64,000 nt of DNA from Methyloversatilis discipulorum (GTDB taxonomy: Bacteria; Pseudomonadota; Gammaproteobacteria; Burkholderiales; Rhodocyclaceae), in the NCBI RefSeq assembly GCF_018780585.1, contig NZ_JADMJL010000041.1, positions 1 to 64,000 on the forward strand, read 5' to 3'. Below the pieces are notes generated by a model. It saw only the letters and a list, made by a program, of their open reading frames with translations, was not told the DNA's origin and did no database searches. This document shows positions 23,614 through 32,948 of the stretch, one piece after another; the first letter of the stretch is position 1, and each line of letters starts with the position of its first letter. The position numbers and the translations under genes were made by a program.

Positions 23614-24648
23614 TCAGTCGTCCCGGAAGCGTGCCCGGATCTCCTGCACTTCCTCCCAGCGACCCAGCATGGCGTCCACGCAGCTCGGGTCGAAGTGCAG
23701 GTTGCGTCCAGCGGCGAGAAAGTCGCGTGCGCGTGCGACTTCCCACGCCTTCTTGTAGGGGCGCGACGAGGTCAGTGCGTCGAACACGTCGGCCACTGCG
23801 ACGATGCGCCCGACCAGCGGGATGGCCTCGCCGGCAAGGCCATTGGGGTAGCCGCTGCCGTCGAACTTCTCGTGATGGCTGAGTGCGATCGTCGCCGCCA
23901 TCTGCATGTAGGGCGACGCCGAGTCCTTCAGGATTTCGTATCCGATGGAGGCGTGCTGCTTCATGATCTCGAACTCGTCCGCGTCAAGACGGCCCGGTTT
24001 GAGCAGGATGTGATCCGGTGTGCCCAGCTTGCCGACGTCGTGCATCGGTGCGGCGATCAGCAGCGCCTCCTGCATGTCGGCGTCGAGCCCCATTTCGCGC
24101 GCGATCATGGCGGAGAAGTGCGCCATGCGCAGAATGTGGGCACCGGTCTCGGGGTCGCGGAATTCGGCGGCACGCGCCAGCTTGTTCAATGTCTCGCGCT
24201 CGCGCTCGAAGATTTCGGCGGTGGCGCGACGCACTTCGTCGGCCAGCACCCGCGCGTGGTTGGCCAGCACGACCTGACTGCGACGCAGCGACAGCATGTT
24301 CTTGACGCGCGACGTGAACTCGACGCGGTCTACCGGCTTGGTCAGGAAATCGTTGGCGCCGGATTCCAGCGCGCGGTAGCGCACCTCGCGCTCGTGGTCG
24401 GCGGTGACCATCAGCAGCGGCGTCTGCGTGCGCGAAAGATTGGAGCGGAAGCGCCGGATGAACTCGATGCCGTCCATGTCCGGCATCATGTAATCGACGA
24501 TGACCAGATCGGGGTCTTCGCGCATGCAGTGTTCCAGCGCCTCCGACGGCGACAGGAAACAGGCCGATTCGACGTCCGGCAGCTTGCCCAGCAGCGCAGA
24601 CATCAGAACCAGATTCACCTGCGCGTCATCCACGACCACTACATTCAT
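23614..24648 (-). CDS. Response regulator with HD-GYP domain
   Basis: A 344-residue two-domain regulator: an N-terminal receiver (VVVDD, phospho-acceptor Asp52 in VDYMMPDMDG, Lys104 in TKP) and a C-terminal HD-GYP domain that hydrolyses cyclic di-GMP. Catalytic and signature residues are intact: His203-Asp204 (HDVGK), HHE (258-260) and GSGYP (264-268). ATG 24648 was chosen because the receiver begins there; the longer frame to 24714 adds an Arg-rich leader. It is co-transcribed with the hybrid kinase, which probably phosphorylates it. Confidence 0.94.
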   Translation of the reverse strand: MNVVVVDDAQVNLVLMSALLGKLPDVESACFLSPSEALEHCMREDPDLVIVDYMMPDMDGIEFIRRFRSNLSRTQTPLLMVTADHEREVRYRALESGANDFLTKPVDRVEFTSRVKNMLSLRRSQVVLANHARVLADEVRRATAEIFERERETLNKLARAAEFRDPETGAHILRMAHFSAMIAREMGLDADMQEALLIAAPMHDVGKLGTPDHILLKPGRLDADEFEIMKQHASIGYEILKDSASPYMQMAATIALSHHEKFDGSGYPNGLAGEAIPLVGRIVAVADVFDALTSSRPYKKAWEVARARDFLAAGRNLHFDPSCVDAMLGRWEEVQEIRARFRDD

Positions 24649-24852
24649 CCAGGGCACCCCATGTGCGTATCTTGTTCGATGTGCGGCGGTGCCCGATCGG
24701 CCCGTCCGATCCATCCTTTCCGCACGAAGGAATAACGGCGCCGCGCGCGGGCGACTTTAGACGGCCCGAATCGCGGCTGACAGAATGAAACAGATGTGCG
24801 CGAGGGCATCAGGCCGTGCGCGAGCCCGGTCGGCGCGCTACCCTACTGCCCG

Positions 24853-26244
24853 ATGAATGCTCCGACGCCCTATACGCTCCGCGCTTCCGCGCTGCGCAAC
24901 TGGTTGCGCCAGTTGTCCTTCCGCGACATGTTCGCGCTCGGCCTGCCGGCCCTGCTCATCATCGCCGCCGGTTTCTGGTTCGCCGCCCGCTACATCAAGC
25001 CGGCACCGCCCGACCAGGCGACGATTTCCTGCGGTGCCCAGGGTTCTGCCTATGAATCCTTCTGCGCCCGCTACAAGCCGCTGATCGAGCCCTTCGGCGT
25101 TGGCGTGAAATTGCTCGAAAGCGCCGGTTCGATAGAGAATCTGAAGCGTCTGAACGACCCGGAACAGAGCGTCGATTTCGCCTTCGTCCAGGGCGGCAGT
25201 GCGGAAGATCACCCGCCCGGGCTGCTGTCTCTCGGGGCCGCCTATTACGAACCGGTGTGGGTGTTCTACCGCGGCCGGCCCGGACTGGAGCGGCTGGATC
25301 AGTTGAAGGGCCTGCGCATCGGCGTCGGGCCGGAAGGCAGTGGCACCCGCCACCTTGCGCTGCAGATGCTGGCGGCGCACGGCATGGCGGACGACAAGCG
25401 GCGTCTGCTGCCGCTGAGTGGAATCGCCGGCGTCACCGCGCTGCGCAACCGCCGCATCGACGCGCTGGTCGTGGTCGGCGCCGTGCATTCGGCAAGCGTA
25501 TGGGCCTTGCTGTATTCGGACGGCGTTTCGCTGATGAGCATGACGCAGGCGCCCGCCTACTCGCGCCGCTTTCCGCATCTGACCATGCTGACGCTGCCGC
25601 GTGGCGCAATCGATTTCGTACGCGACATTCCGTCGAAGGACGTGTCGCTGGTGGCGACACAGGCCTATATGGTGGCGCGCGAGGACACGCACCCGGCGCT
25701 GATCGACCTGATGCTCGGCGCGATGAAGCCGGCGCATGCCGAGGCCAGCGTGTTCCAGCGGCCGGGCGAGTTTCCGAAGGCGGACGGCGGCGACTTCGAA
25801 CTGCATCCGCGCGCCAAGCGCTTCTACGAGGTCGGCCCGCCCTTCCTGCAGCGCTATCTGCCGTTCTCGATCGCCAACCTTCTCGATCGCATGCTGGTGC
25901 TGCTGGTGCCGCTGCTGGCCCTGGCACTGCCGCTGTTCAAGATCCTGCCGCAACTGTATGTCTGGCGCGTGCGCAGCAAGCTGTACCGCTGGTATGGCGA
26001 ACTGAAGGACGTCGAACGTCAGGCCATGCTGCCGGACACGACGCGCAGCCGGGCCGAGTGGCTGGACGACATCGACCGCATAGAGGCGGCGGTCGCGCGC
26101 ATCACGGTGCCGCTGGCGCATTCCGATTATCACTACCAGCTGCGTGCCCACATTCACATGGTCCGACGCCGACTGCAGGGCATACCGGAGGGCACGGCAC
26201 CGGAGAATCCGCCGTCCGCAGGAACCGAATCGGCGCCGTCATGA
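24853..26244 (+). CDS. Membrane-anchored TAXI-type solute-binding protein
   Basis: A 463-residue protein with an N-terminal TM anchor (about 27-45) instead of a cleavable signal, a TAXI-family TRAP binding domain (ISCGAQGSAYESFCARYKPL, GLRIGVGPEGSGTRHLA) and a second TM segment near 343-365 (MLVLLVPLLALALPLF) followed by about 95 cytoplasmic residues. No TRAP permease gene (dctQM-type) is nearby, so a sensory or accessory role is as likely as transport. ATG 24853 fits the start of the anchor region. Confidence 0.85.
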   Translation: MNAPTPYTLRASALRNWLRQLSFRDMFALGLPALLIIAAGFWFAARYIKPAPPDQATISCGAQGSAYESFCARYKPLIEPFGVGVKLLESAGSIENLKRLNDPEQSVDFAFVQGGSAEDHPPGLLSLGAAYYEPVWVFYRGRPGLERLDQLKGLRIGVGPEGSGTRHLALQMLAAHGMADDKRRLLPLSGIAGVTALRNRRIDALVVVGAVHSASVWALLYSDGVSLMSMTQAPAYSRRFPHLTMLTLPRGAIDFVRDIPSKDVSLVATQAYMVAREDTHPALIDLMLGAMKPAHAEASVFQRPGEFPKADGGDFELHPRAKRFYEVGPPFLQRYLPFSIANLLDRMLVLLVPLLALALPLFKILPQLYVWRVRSKLYRWYGELKDVERQAMLPDTTRSRAEWLDDIDRIEAAVARITVPLAHSDYHYQLRAHIHMVRRRLQGIPEGTAPENPPSAGTESAPS

Positions 26245-26292
26245 CTCAGTGACAGTTCGCCCGCCGTGCGCCGATACCCCGCATGGGGCAAA

Positions 26293-26320
26293 TTTACAAA
26301 CATTCGTGCTTGTATATAAT
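26293..26320 (+). promoter_or_regulatory. Sigma-70 promoter of the RND efflux operon
   Basis: TTTACA (26293-26298), 16-base spacer, consensus TATAAT (26315-26320). A TetR-type operator fills the spacer. Confidence 0.8.
26295..26314. promoter_or_regulatory. AcrR/TtgR-like operator in the RND promoter
   Basis: Inverted repeat TACAAACA-N4-TGCTTGTA (7 of 8 paired positions) between the -35 and -10 elements. It closely resembles the operators of the TetR-family efflux repressors AcrR and TtgR. No tetR-type gene lies beside the operon. Confidence 0.65.
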
Positions 26321-26348
26321 TGCAGGCCGAATTCAGGAGAGTTCCCCG

Positions 26349-27572
26349 ATGCCTGTCCGCTCCGCGGCCGCCGTGCCCGCCTCGCGCCCGATTTCCCGCC
26401 TGGCCGTGCGCCCGGGGCGCCGACTTTCTCCGCGCCACGCCTCTTTCGGTTTCGTCGTACTGATCGCTGCGGCGCTGCTGCTCTCCGCCTGCAGCGGCGA
26501 CAAGTCAGCGCAGCCGGCCGCCGCGGCGCCGCAGGCCCTGCCGGTCACCGTGATCGAAGTGGCGCCGACGCAGGCGCCGCTGGTGGTGGAGGCGGTGGCG
26601 CAGGCCGAAGGTGCGCGCGAGGTCGAGGTGCGGGCGCGGGTCAGCGGCATCCTCGAGAAATGGCTGTTCCGCGAGGGCGAGCCGGTCAAGGCCGGGCAGA
26701 TGCTGTTCCGCATCGAGCGTGCCCCGTTCGAGATTGCGCTGGCGCAGGCCAAGGCGCGTCTGGCCGAAGCGCAGGCGGTCGAGGAACAGACGGCGCGTGA
26801 AGCGCAGCGTCTGACCGGGCTGGTGGCCGACAAGGCGATCAGCCAGAAGGAATTTGATGACGCGCGCTCGGCCAGCGCAGTGGCCAGGGCGGCGGTGAAA
26901 TCGGCCGAAGCGGCGGTGCGCGAAGCGGAACTGAATCTGAGCTATACGCAGGTGACTGCGCCGGTGGCCGGCGTGACCGGACGCGCCCAGCGTTCCGAAG
27001 GTTCTCTGGTGAATACCGGGACCGACAGCCTGCTCACCACGATTGCGCAGATCAACCCGATCTGGGTGCGTTTCAGCCTTTCGGACAACGATCTGGCCGG
27101 TGTGCCGGGTGGTCGGGCGGCGGTGCGCAGTTTCCGCGAGGTCGAGCTGCAGCTGCCCGACGGCAGCATCCTGCCGCAGCGCGGCCGCATCAATTTCTCC
27201 GCCAGCCGCATTGATCCGGCGCTGGGCACGCTGGAAATGCGCGCCGAATTCGCCAATGCCGACGCCGTCGTGCTGCCCGGCCAGTTCGTCCGCGCCCGGG
27301 TGATCGCCGGGGAGCGCGACAACGTGTTCCTGGTGCCGCAGGCTGCGGTGACGCAGACCGAGAGCGGTCCGGTGGTGATGCTGGCCAATGCCGAAGGCAA
27401 GGTGGAGCCGCGTCCGGTCAAGCTCGGCCAGTGGCAGGGCAAGGACTGGGTGGTGACCGGCGGCCTGCAGGCCGGTGACCGCGTCATCGTCGATAACCTG
27501 ATCAAGCTGCGTCCGGGCGCGCCGGTGGCGCCGCGCGCGGCGGGTGAAGCCGCGCCGCCGGCGAAGTCCTGA
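26349..27572 (+). CDS. RND efflux periplasmic adaptor lipoprotein (AcrA/MexA type)
   Basis: A 407-residue membrane fusion protein linking the inner-membrane pump to the outer-membrane channel. The N-terminus carries a lipobox (LLLSAC) after a rather long signal region. Then come lipoyl and hairpin domains with an alpha-helical hairpin (IALAQAKARLAEAQAVEEQT), a beta-barrel domain and a membrane-proximal domain (VFLVPQAAVTQTESGPVVML). It is first in the operon, directly behind the regulated promoter; ATG 26349 follows AGGAGAG. Confidence 0.95.
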   Translation: MPVRSAAAVPASRPISRLAVRPGRRLSPRHASFGFVVLIAAALLLSACSGDKSAQPAAAAPQALPVTVIEVAPTQAPLVVEAVAQAEGAREVEVRARVSGILEKWLFREGEPVKAGQMLFRIERAPFEIALAQAKARLAEAQAVEEQTAREAQRLTGLVADKAISQKEFDDARSASAVARAAVKSAEAAVREAELNLSYTQVTAPVAGVTGRAQRSEGSLVNTGTDSLLTTIAQINPIWVRFSLSDNDLAGVPGGRAAVRSFREVELQLPDGSILPQRGRINFSASRIDPALGTLEMRAEFANADAVVLPGQFVRARVIAGERDNVFLVPQAAVTQTESGPVVMLANAEGKVEPRPVKLGQWQGKDWVVTGGLQAGDRVIVDNLIKLRPGAPVAPRAAGEAAPPAKS

Positions 27573-27586
27573 AGGAGCGCCCGCAC

Positions 27587-30500
27587 ATGGCCCGCTTCTT
27601 CATCAACCGCCCGATCTTTTCGGGCGTCATATCCATCGTCATCATGATTGCGGGCCTGGTGGCCTCGCTGTCGCTGCCGATCGCGCAGTACCCGGAGATT
27701 TCGCCGCCCACGGTGATCGTCACCGCCTCCTATCCGGGTGCCAACTCGGAAACGCTGGCGCGCACGGTGGCGGCCCCGATCGAGGAACAGCTGTCGGGCA
27801 TCGAGGGCCTGCTGTACTTCAACTCGACTTCGACGTCGAACGGCACGGTCACCATCACGCTCACCTTCGAGGTGGGCACCAATCCGGATACCGCGCTGAT
27901 CGCGGTGAACAACCGCATTTCGGTGGCCGAGTCGCGGCTGCCGGAAGACGTGCGCCGCTCCGGCCTGGTGGTGCGCAAGCGCTCGAACAACCTGCTGATG
28001 ATCGCTGCGCTGAAGTCGACCGACGGCCAGCGCGACACGCTGTTCCTGACCAATTACGTGCAGGTGAACGTGCTGGAGGAACTGCGCCGCCTGCCCGGCG
28101 TCGGTGACGCGATCGCCTTCGACGCGCCGTACGCGATGCGCGTCTGGCTGAAGCCGGACGTGATGGCGCGCTTGGGCATCACGACCACCGAGGTGGCGGC
28201 CGCCATCCGCGTGCAGAACGCGCAGAACGCGGTCGGCCGTATCGGTCAGGAGCCGGTCACCAACGGCCAGCAGCTCACCTACACGGTGACCGCCAAGGGC
28301 CGACTGCTCGACATTCCGCAGTTCGAGAACATCATCCTGCGCGCCGACGGCCCGGGCGGCGTGGTGCGGCTGAAGGATGTCGCACGGATCGAACTGGGTG
28401 CCGAGAACTACGACCGTACGACCAAGGTGAATGGCACGCCGGTGTCCGGCATGGGTGTCTATCTGCAGTCGGGTGCCAACGCGCTCGACACCGCCAAGGC
28501 GGTGCGCGCCAAGCTCGACGAACTGTCGCAGCGACTGCCCGAAGGCACCGAATTCATCATCCCGAACGACACCACGCGCTTCATCAGCGAGTCGATCAAG
28601 GAGGTGGTGCACACGCTGGCCGAGGCCACCGTGCTGGTGGTGCTGGTGGTGTGGGTGTTCCTGCAGAACTGGCGCGCCACGCTGATTCCGCTGATCGCGG
28701 TGCCGGTGTCGCTGGTCGGCACCTTCGCCGGTCTGTGGGCGCTCGGTTTCTCGATCAACACGCTGACGCTGTTCGCAATGGTGTTGTCGATCGGCATCGT
28801 GGTTGACGATGCCATCGTCGTGCTGGAGAACGTCGAGCGGCAGATGCGCGAACACGCGCTGCCACCCAAGCAGGCGTCGATGGCGGCGATGCGCGAGGTG
28901 TCGGGCGCGCTGGTGGCGATGGTGCTGGTGCTGTGCGCGGTGTTCGTACCGGTGGCTTTCCTCGGCGGCATCGCCGGTCAGCTCTACCAGCAGTTCGCCG
29001 CCACGGTGGCGATTTCGGTGTCGATCTCCGGTGTCGTCGCGCTGACGCTGACGCCGGCGCTGTGCGCGCTGATGCTGAAGGAGCACGAGGGCGAGGTGAA
29101 ATTCTTCCGCCCGTTCAACCGTGGCTTCGAATGGCTCACCCGGCTGTATACCGGCACCGTGGGCGCCACGCTGCGTCACCGCGTCGTGGCGACGCTGCTG
29201 GTGCTGCTGCTGTTCGCCGGCGCCGGTTTCATGTTCCGCGTTGTGCCCGGCGCCTTCGTTCCGTCCGAGGACCAGGGCTATCTGTTCGGCTTCGTCACGC
29301 TGCCCGACGGCGCTTCGGCCGAGCGGACCGAGGTGTCGTTCGAGAAGATCCGCCGCGTGATCAACGACCACCCGGCGGTGGAGAACGTGTTCATGGTGCG
29401 CGGCATGGACTTCATCACCGGCAACAACCGGCCCAGCGTGGCGATGACCTTCGTCGTGCTGAAACCGTGGAAGGACCGCGCGACCACGGCCGACGACCTG
29501 CAGAAGGTGATCGCCGCCGAAGGCATGAAGCTGACCGACGGCATGGGCTTCATCTTCAATCCGCCGCCGATCCAGGGGCTGGGCGCGGCCGGTGGTTTCG
29601 AAGCCTATGTGCAGGCGCGCGAGGATTCCGATGCGCGCAAGCTGGCGGCCATTACGGGGCAGCTGATCGCTGAGCTGAACAAGCGACCGGAACTGGTGGA
29701 CGTGAAGACCTTCTTCCGTGTGTCGTCGCCGCAGCTCGCGGTCGATGTCGATGAGCCGAAGGCGCTGTCGTTGGGCATTCCGCTCGACGCGCTGTATTCG
29801 ACGCTGCAGGCGACGATGGGCACGCTGTACGTGAACGACTTCAACCGCTCGGGCAAGACCTACAAGGTGCAGCTCGGCGCCGACGCGCCCTACCGGATGA
29901 AGCCGGAGGACCTCGGCAAGCCCTACGTCCGGTCGAGCTCCGGCGCGATGATTCCGCTGTCGGCGGTGATCAGCGTGCGTACCGTGGTCGGGCCGGAAAT
30001 GGTCGAGCGCTTCAACGGCTTCGTCGCCGCCAAGATACTGGGCAATGCGGCCCCCGGTCGCAGCTCCGGTGATGGCATCGCGGCGGTCGAGGAGGTGGCG
30101 CGTCAGGTGCTGCCAGCCGGTTACACGCTGGAGTGGGTGGGGCAGGCTTACCAGGAGAAGCGCACGGGCATCACCTCGGTGCTGGCGCTCGGGTTCGGCA
30201 TCATCATGGTGTTCCTGATCCTGGCTGCACAGTACGAGCGCTGGTCGCTGCCGCTGGCGGTCATCATGGCCATCCCGTTCGCCATCCTCGGCGCGCTGCT
30301 GGCCGTATGGGTGCGCGGCATGCCGAATGACATCTACTTCCAGATCGGTCTGGTGGTGCTGGTCGGGCTGGCGGCGAAGAACGCCATTCTGATCGTCGAG
30401 TTCGCCCTGCAGAAGCAGCAGGAAGGCATGGACGCCATCACCGCGTCGCTGGAGGCGGCACGACTGCGCTTCCGCCCGATCTGCATGACGGCGCTGGCCT

Positions 30501-30700
30501 TCATCCTCGGCGTGGTGCCGCTGGTCACCGCCACCGGTGCCGGCGCCGCGGCGCGCCGCTCGATGGGGACCGGCGTGTTCGGCGGCATGCTGGCCGCCAC
30601 CTTCATCGCCACGATATTCATTCCGATGTTCTACAGCTGGATGGCCGGCCGCAAGGCGGCGCGCCGTGACGACGGCCCGGCCGACGAGGTGACCGCATGA
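27587..30700 (+). CDS. RND multidrug efflux permease (HAE1/AcrB type)
   Basis: A 1037-residue trimeric proton/drug antiporter of the AcrB/MexB class with 12 TM helices and two large periplasmic loops. The N-terminus MARFFINRPIFSGVISIVIM is typical. The proton-relay aspartate pair in TM4 is present (GIVVDDAIVVLENVER), and the second half shows FQIGLVVLVGLAAKNAILIV. Spacing to the adaptor is 14 bases, and the stop overlaps the outer-membrane gene (ATGA). Confidence 0.97.
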   Translation: MARFFINRPIFSGVISIVIMIAGLVASLSLPIAQYPEISPPTVIVTASYPGANSETLARTVAAPIEEQLSGIEGLLYFNSTSTSNGTVTITLTFEVGTNPDTALIAVNNRISVAESRLPEDVRRSGLVVRKRSNNLLMIAALKSTDGQRDTLFLTNYVQVNVLEELRRLPGVGDAIAFDAPYAMRVWLKPDVMARLGITTTEVAAAIRVQNAQNAVGRIGQEPVTNGQQLTYTVTAKGRLLDIPQFENIILRADGPGGVVRLKDVARIELGAENYDRTTKVNGTPVSGMGVYLQSGANALDTAKAVRAKLDELSQRLPEGTEFIIPNDTTRFISESIKEVVHTLAEATVLVVLVVWVFLQNWRATLIPLIAVPVSLVGTFAGLWALGFSINTLTLFAMVLSIGIVVDDAIVVLENVERQMREHALPPKQASMAAMREVSGALVAMVLVLCAVFVPVAFLGGIAGQLYQQFAATVAISVSISGVVALTLTPALCALMLKEHEGEVKFFRPFNRGFEWLTRLYTGTVGATLRHRVVATLLVLLLFAGAGFMFRVVPGAFVPSEDQGYLFGFVTLPDGASAERTEVSFEKIRRVINDHPAVENVFMVRGMDFITGNNRPSVAMTFVVLKPWKDRATTADDLQKVIAAEGMKLTDGMGFIFNPPPIQGLGAAGGFEAYVQAREDSDARKLAAITGQLIAELNKRPELVDVKTFFRVSSPQLAVDVDEPKALSLGIPLDALYSTLQATMGTLYVNDFNRSGKTYKVQLGADAPYRMKPEDLGKPYVRSSSGAMIPLSAVISVRTVVGPEMVERFNGFVAAKILGNAAPGRSSGDGIAAVEEVARQVLPAGYTLEWVGQAYQEKRTGITSVLALGFGIIMVFLILAAQYERWSLPLAVIMAIPFAILGALLAVWVRGMPNDIYFQIGLVVLVGLAAKNAILIVEFALQKQQEGMDAITASLEAARLRFRPICMTALAFILGVVPLVTATGAGAAARRSMGTGVFGGMLAATFIATIFIPMFYSWMAGRKAARRDDGPADEVTA

Positions 30701-32139
30701 TGCCCGCCGCCCTGAAGACGCCAATCGCGCTGGCCTGCGCAGCGCTGCTGTCCGGCTGCATGGTCGGGCCGGACTATGTGCGCCCGACGGTCGATCTGCC
30801 GGCACAGTACGCACCCGCGCAGGACGCGGCGCCCGTTGCGGTCGCGCGTGGCTGGTGGAAGCATTTCAACGACGACACGCTGAACACGCTGGTCGAGCGG
30901 GCGCTTGCCGACAACGCCGACGTACAGCGCGCCGCGGCGCGGATCGAACAGGCCGACGCGCTGCTGCGCGAAGCCGGCGCGGCTTTGTTCCCCGATGTCG
31001 GTCTTGGCGCCTCGGCCAGCCGTTCGCGCATCAGTGGCGTCGGTGCGCCCATACCGGCCGGCGCGCCGCTCTACCGCAACAGCTTCCAGACGGCGATCTC
31101 GACCTCGTTCGAACTCGATTTCTGGGGCCGCTTGCGCCGCGCCAGCGAGGCGGCGCGCGCGCAGGCGCTCGGTACGCGGCACGCGAAGGACACGGTGGAA
31201 CTGACGCTGGTGAGCCAGGTGGTCGGTGGCTACCTGAACCTGCGCGCGCTCGACGCACAGCTCGTGCTGTCGCGCGACACGCTGGCCACGCGGCGTGAGA
31301 ACGTGGACATCCTGCGCAGCCGTGTCGAGCGTGGTCTCACCAACGAACTGGAACTGCAGCAGGCGTTCGGCGCGGTCGCGGCGATCGAGGCGCAGATCGC
31401 CGATCTGGCGCGCAGCCGCGGCATCGCCGAAAACCAGATCGCGCTGCTGACCGGCAATCTGGGCATGCGCATCGAGGCCGGCGACCTGCGCAGCCTGCCG
31501 CTGCCGCCGTTGCCGCCAGCCGGCTTGCCGTCGTCACTGCTCGACGCCCGTCCCGATGTGCGACAGGCGGAGGCGGAGCTGGCGTCGGCCAACGCACAGA
31601 TCGGTGTCGCCAAGGCGGCGCTCTATCCGTCGATTTCGCTGACCGGCAACTACGGCTCGCAGAGCCGCGAATTGTCGGACCTGTTCAGTGGCCCGGCCAA
31701 TATCTGGTCGCTCGGCGTCGCACTCGATCTGCCCCTGTTCGACGCCGGTCGCCGCAGCGCCCGCGTCGATCAGGCCACGGCGCAGCAGAAGCAGGCGCTG
31801 GCCGGCTACGTGTCGGCCATCCGTAACGCCTTCACCGACGTGCGTGACGCACTGGTCGCTGCCGAACAGTACGCGCAGAGTGTGAGCGCACTGCTGGCGC
31901 AGTCCGACGCCGCGGCGCGCAGCCTGCAACTGGCGCAGAAGCGCTACGACGCAGGCTACTCGCGCTATCTCGAAGTGCTGGATGCGCAGCGCACCGCCAA
32001 CGAGGCATCGCTGGCACTGGTGCGCGCACGCCAGGGGCAACTGGCCGAAGTGGTGAACCTGTACGCCGCGCTCGGCGGCGGACGGGGTGAGGAGGCTGTG
32101 GCCGCGCCGGACGACGCCGCAGCGTCGTCCTCACGCTGA
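30697..32139 (+). CDS. Outer-membrane efflux channel lipoprotein (OprM/NodT type)
   Basis: A 480-residue outer membrane factor with a lipobox LLSGC and the NodT-family start MVGPDYVRP. Two OEP repeats with long coiled helices are visible (ERALADNADVQRAAARIEQA, SYLEVLDAQ-like RYLEVLDAQRTANEA). It completes the tripartite pump as the last gene of the operon, and its stop is 6 bases from the convergent bactofilin stop. Confidence 0.95.
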   Translation: MMPAALKTPIALACAALLSGCMVGPDYVRPTVDLPAQYAPAQDAAPVAVARGWWKHFNDDTLNTLVERALADNADVQRAAARIEQADALLREAGAALFPDVGLGASASRSRISGVGAPIPAGAPLYRNSFQTAISTSFELDFWGRLRRASEAARAQALGTRHAKDTVELTLVSQVVGGYLNLRALDAQLVLSRDTLATRRENVDILRSRVERGLTNELELQQAFGAVAAIEAQIADLARSRGIAENQIALLTGNLGMRIEAGDLRSLPLPPLPPAGLPSSLLDARPDVRQAEAELASANAQIGVAKAALYPSISLTGNYGSQSRELSDLFSGPANIWSLGVALDLPLFDAGRRSARVDQATAQQKQALAGYVSAIRNAFTDVRDALVAAEQYAQSVSALLAQSDAAARSLQLAQKRYDAGYSRYLEVLDAQRTANEASLALVRARQGQLAEVVNLYAALGGGRGEEAVAAPDDAAASSSR

Positions 32140-32145
32140 TCCGCT

Positions 32146-32727
32146 TCAACCGGCGAGCGCGGTCAGCGACCGCGGCTCGTCGGCTTTGCGCTCGACCGGC
32201 TTTTCCTTGCCGGCGCTGGCCAGCGATTTAATGTCGCCCGAAATTTCGCCGCCTTCCTCGATATGGATCTTGCCGTAGCGGATCTTGCCGCTGACGCGGC
32301 CGGTGGCATGGACGATGAGCTGTTCGCGCGCGGTCAGTTCGCCGTCGAAATTGCCGTGGATTTCCGCCACGTCGATGCTGACGGTGCCGGAGTAGGCACC
32401 GTTCTCGGCGATGCGGATGACGCGGCTGTCCATCGTCGCTTCGACCCGACCTTCGACCACCAGCGTGTCGCAATCGAGAATTTCCGCGCCACGCAGCTTC
32501 ACGTCGGGGCCGACGATGAGACGGCTGCCGTGCGTGGGCGAGGGTTCGATCGCTTCCGGCTTCGACGGCTGCGGCGCCGGAGTGTCGCGCTGCGGCGACA
32601 GTGCGGCCGGCGACGGTGTCGTGCTCACCGTCATACCGCTGCCGGACGTGCCGCCGCCGCCCGGTCGTATCGTGCGCGGCAGCGTGGATTCGGTGGATTT
32701 CGGGAACAGGCCGGGCTTGTTGAACAT
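32146..32727 (-). CDS. Bactofilin (polymer-forming cytoskeletal protein)
   Basis: A 193-residue protein with a disordered Pro/Ser/Thr-rich N-terminus and a bactofilin domain (about residues 68-165) built of short beta repeats (SRLIVGPDVKLRGAEI, IHGNFDGELTAREQLIV, GRVSGKIRYGKIHIEEGG). Bactofilins self-assemble into filaments at the membrane and act in cell shape, stalks or polysaccharide placement. ATG 32727 follows AAGGAG; the longer frame is rejected. It is driven by a predicted sigma-54 promoter (32782-32795) with two GlrR-type sites upstream. Confidence 0.93.
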   Translation of the reverse strand: MFNKPGLFPKSTESTLPRTIRPGGGGTSGSGMTVSTTPSPAALSPQRDTPAPQPSKPEAIEPSPTHGSRLIVGPDVKLRGAEILDCDTLVVEGRVEATMDSRVIRIAENGAYSGTVSIDVAEIHGNFDGELTAREQLIVHATGRVSGKIRYGKIHIEEGGEISGDIKSLASAGKEKPVERKADEPRSLTALAG

Positions 32728-32781
32728 ATCGTCTCCTTGAAAGTGGCTCGCACCGTGCGGCACGGCGCGCACCGACCGTTC

Positions 32782-32795
32782 GCAAGTCGTGTGCC
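32782..32795 (-). promoter_or_regulatory. Sigma-54 promoter of the bactofilin gene
   Basis: Minus strand reads GGCACACGACTTGC: GG and GC separated by ten bases, with full GGCAC and TTGC cores as in the -24/-12 consensus. Predicted start near 32771, leaving a leader of about 44 bases. Confidence 0.8.
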
Positions 32796-32880
32796 TGGTG
32801 GTGAATCTATTATTGAATCAATGATTTATGCGCTTCTATTCGACCTTTTCCGGCGCTTCTGCAGCGCATGCACGCGATTC

Positions 32881-32898
32881 TGTCGCCGCAGCGCGACA
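32881..32898. promoter_or_regulatory. GlrR/QseF-type enhancer site 1
   Basis: TGTC-GCCGCAGCGC-GACA, an exact match to TGTC-N10-GACA, centred about 118 bases upstream of the predicted bactofilin start point. Confidence 0.7.
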
Positions 32899-32948
32899 GT
32901 CGGCTGCGGGGAAGGGGCGCAGCGCCCATCCAGATGTGCGCTGCGCCC

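Noticed and set aside
26942-30814. Minus-strand 1290-codon open frame
   Set aside because: Antisense to the RND adaptor and permease; His/Arg/Asp-rich low-complexity translation with no domain. It is a codon-bias artefact.
32812-32822. ATTGAATCAAT palindrome as a defined operator
   Set aside because: Short and AT-only; it may simply be part of an AT-rich promoter patch. No family consensus fits well.
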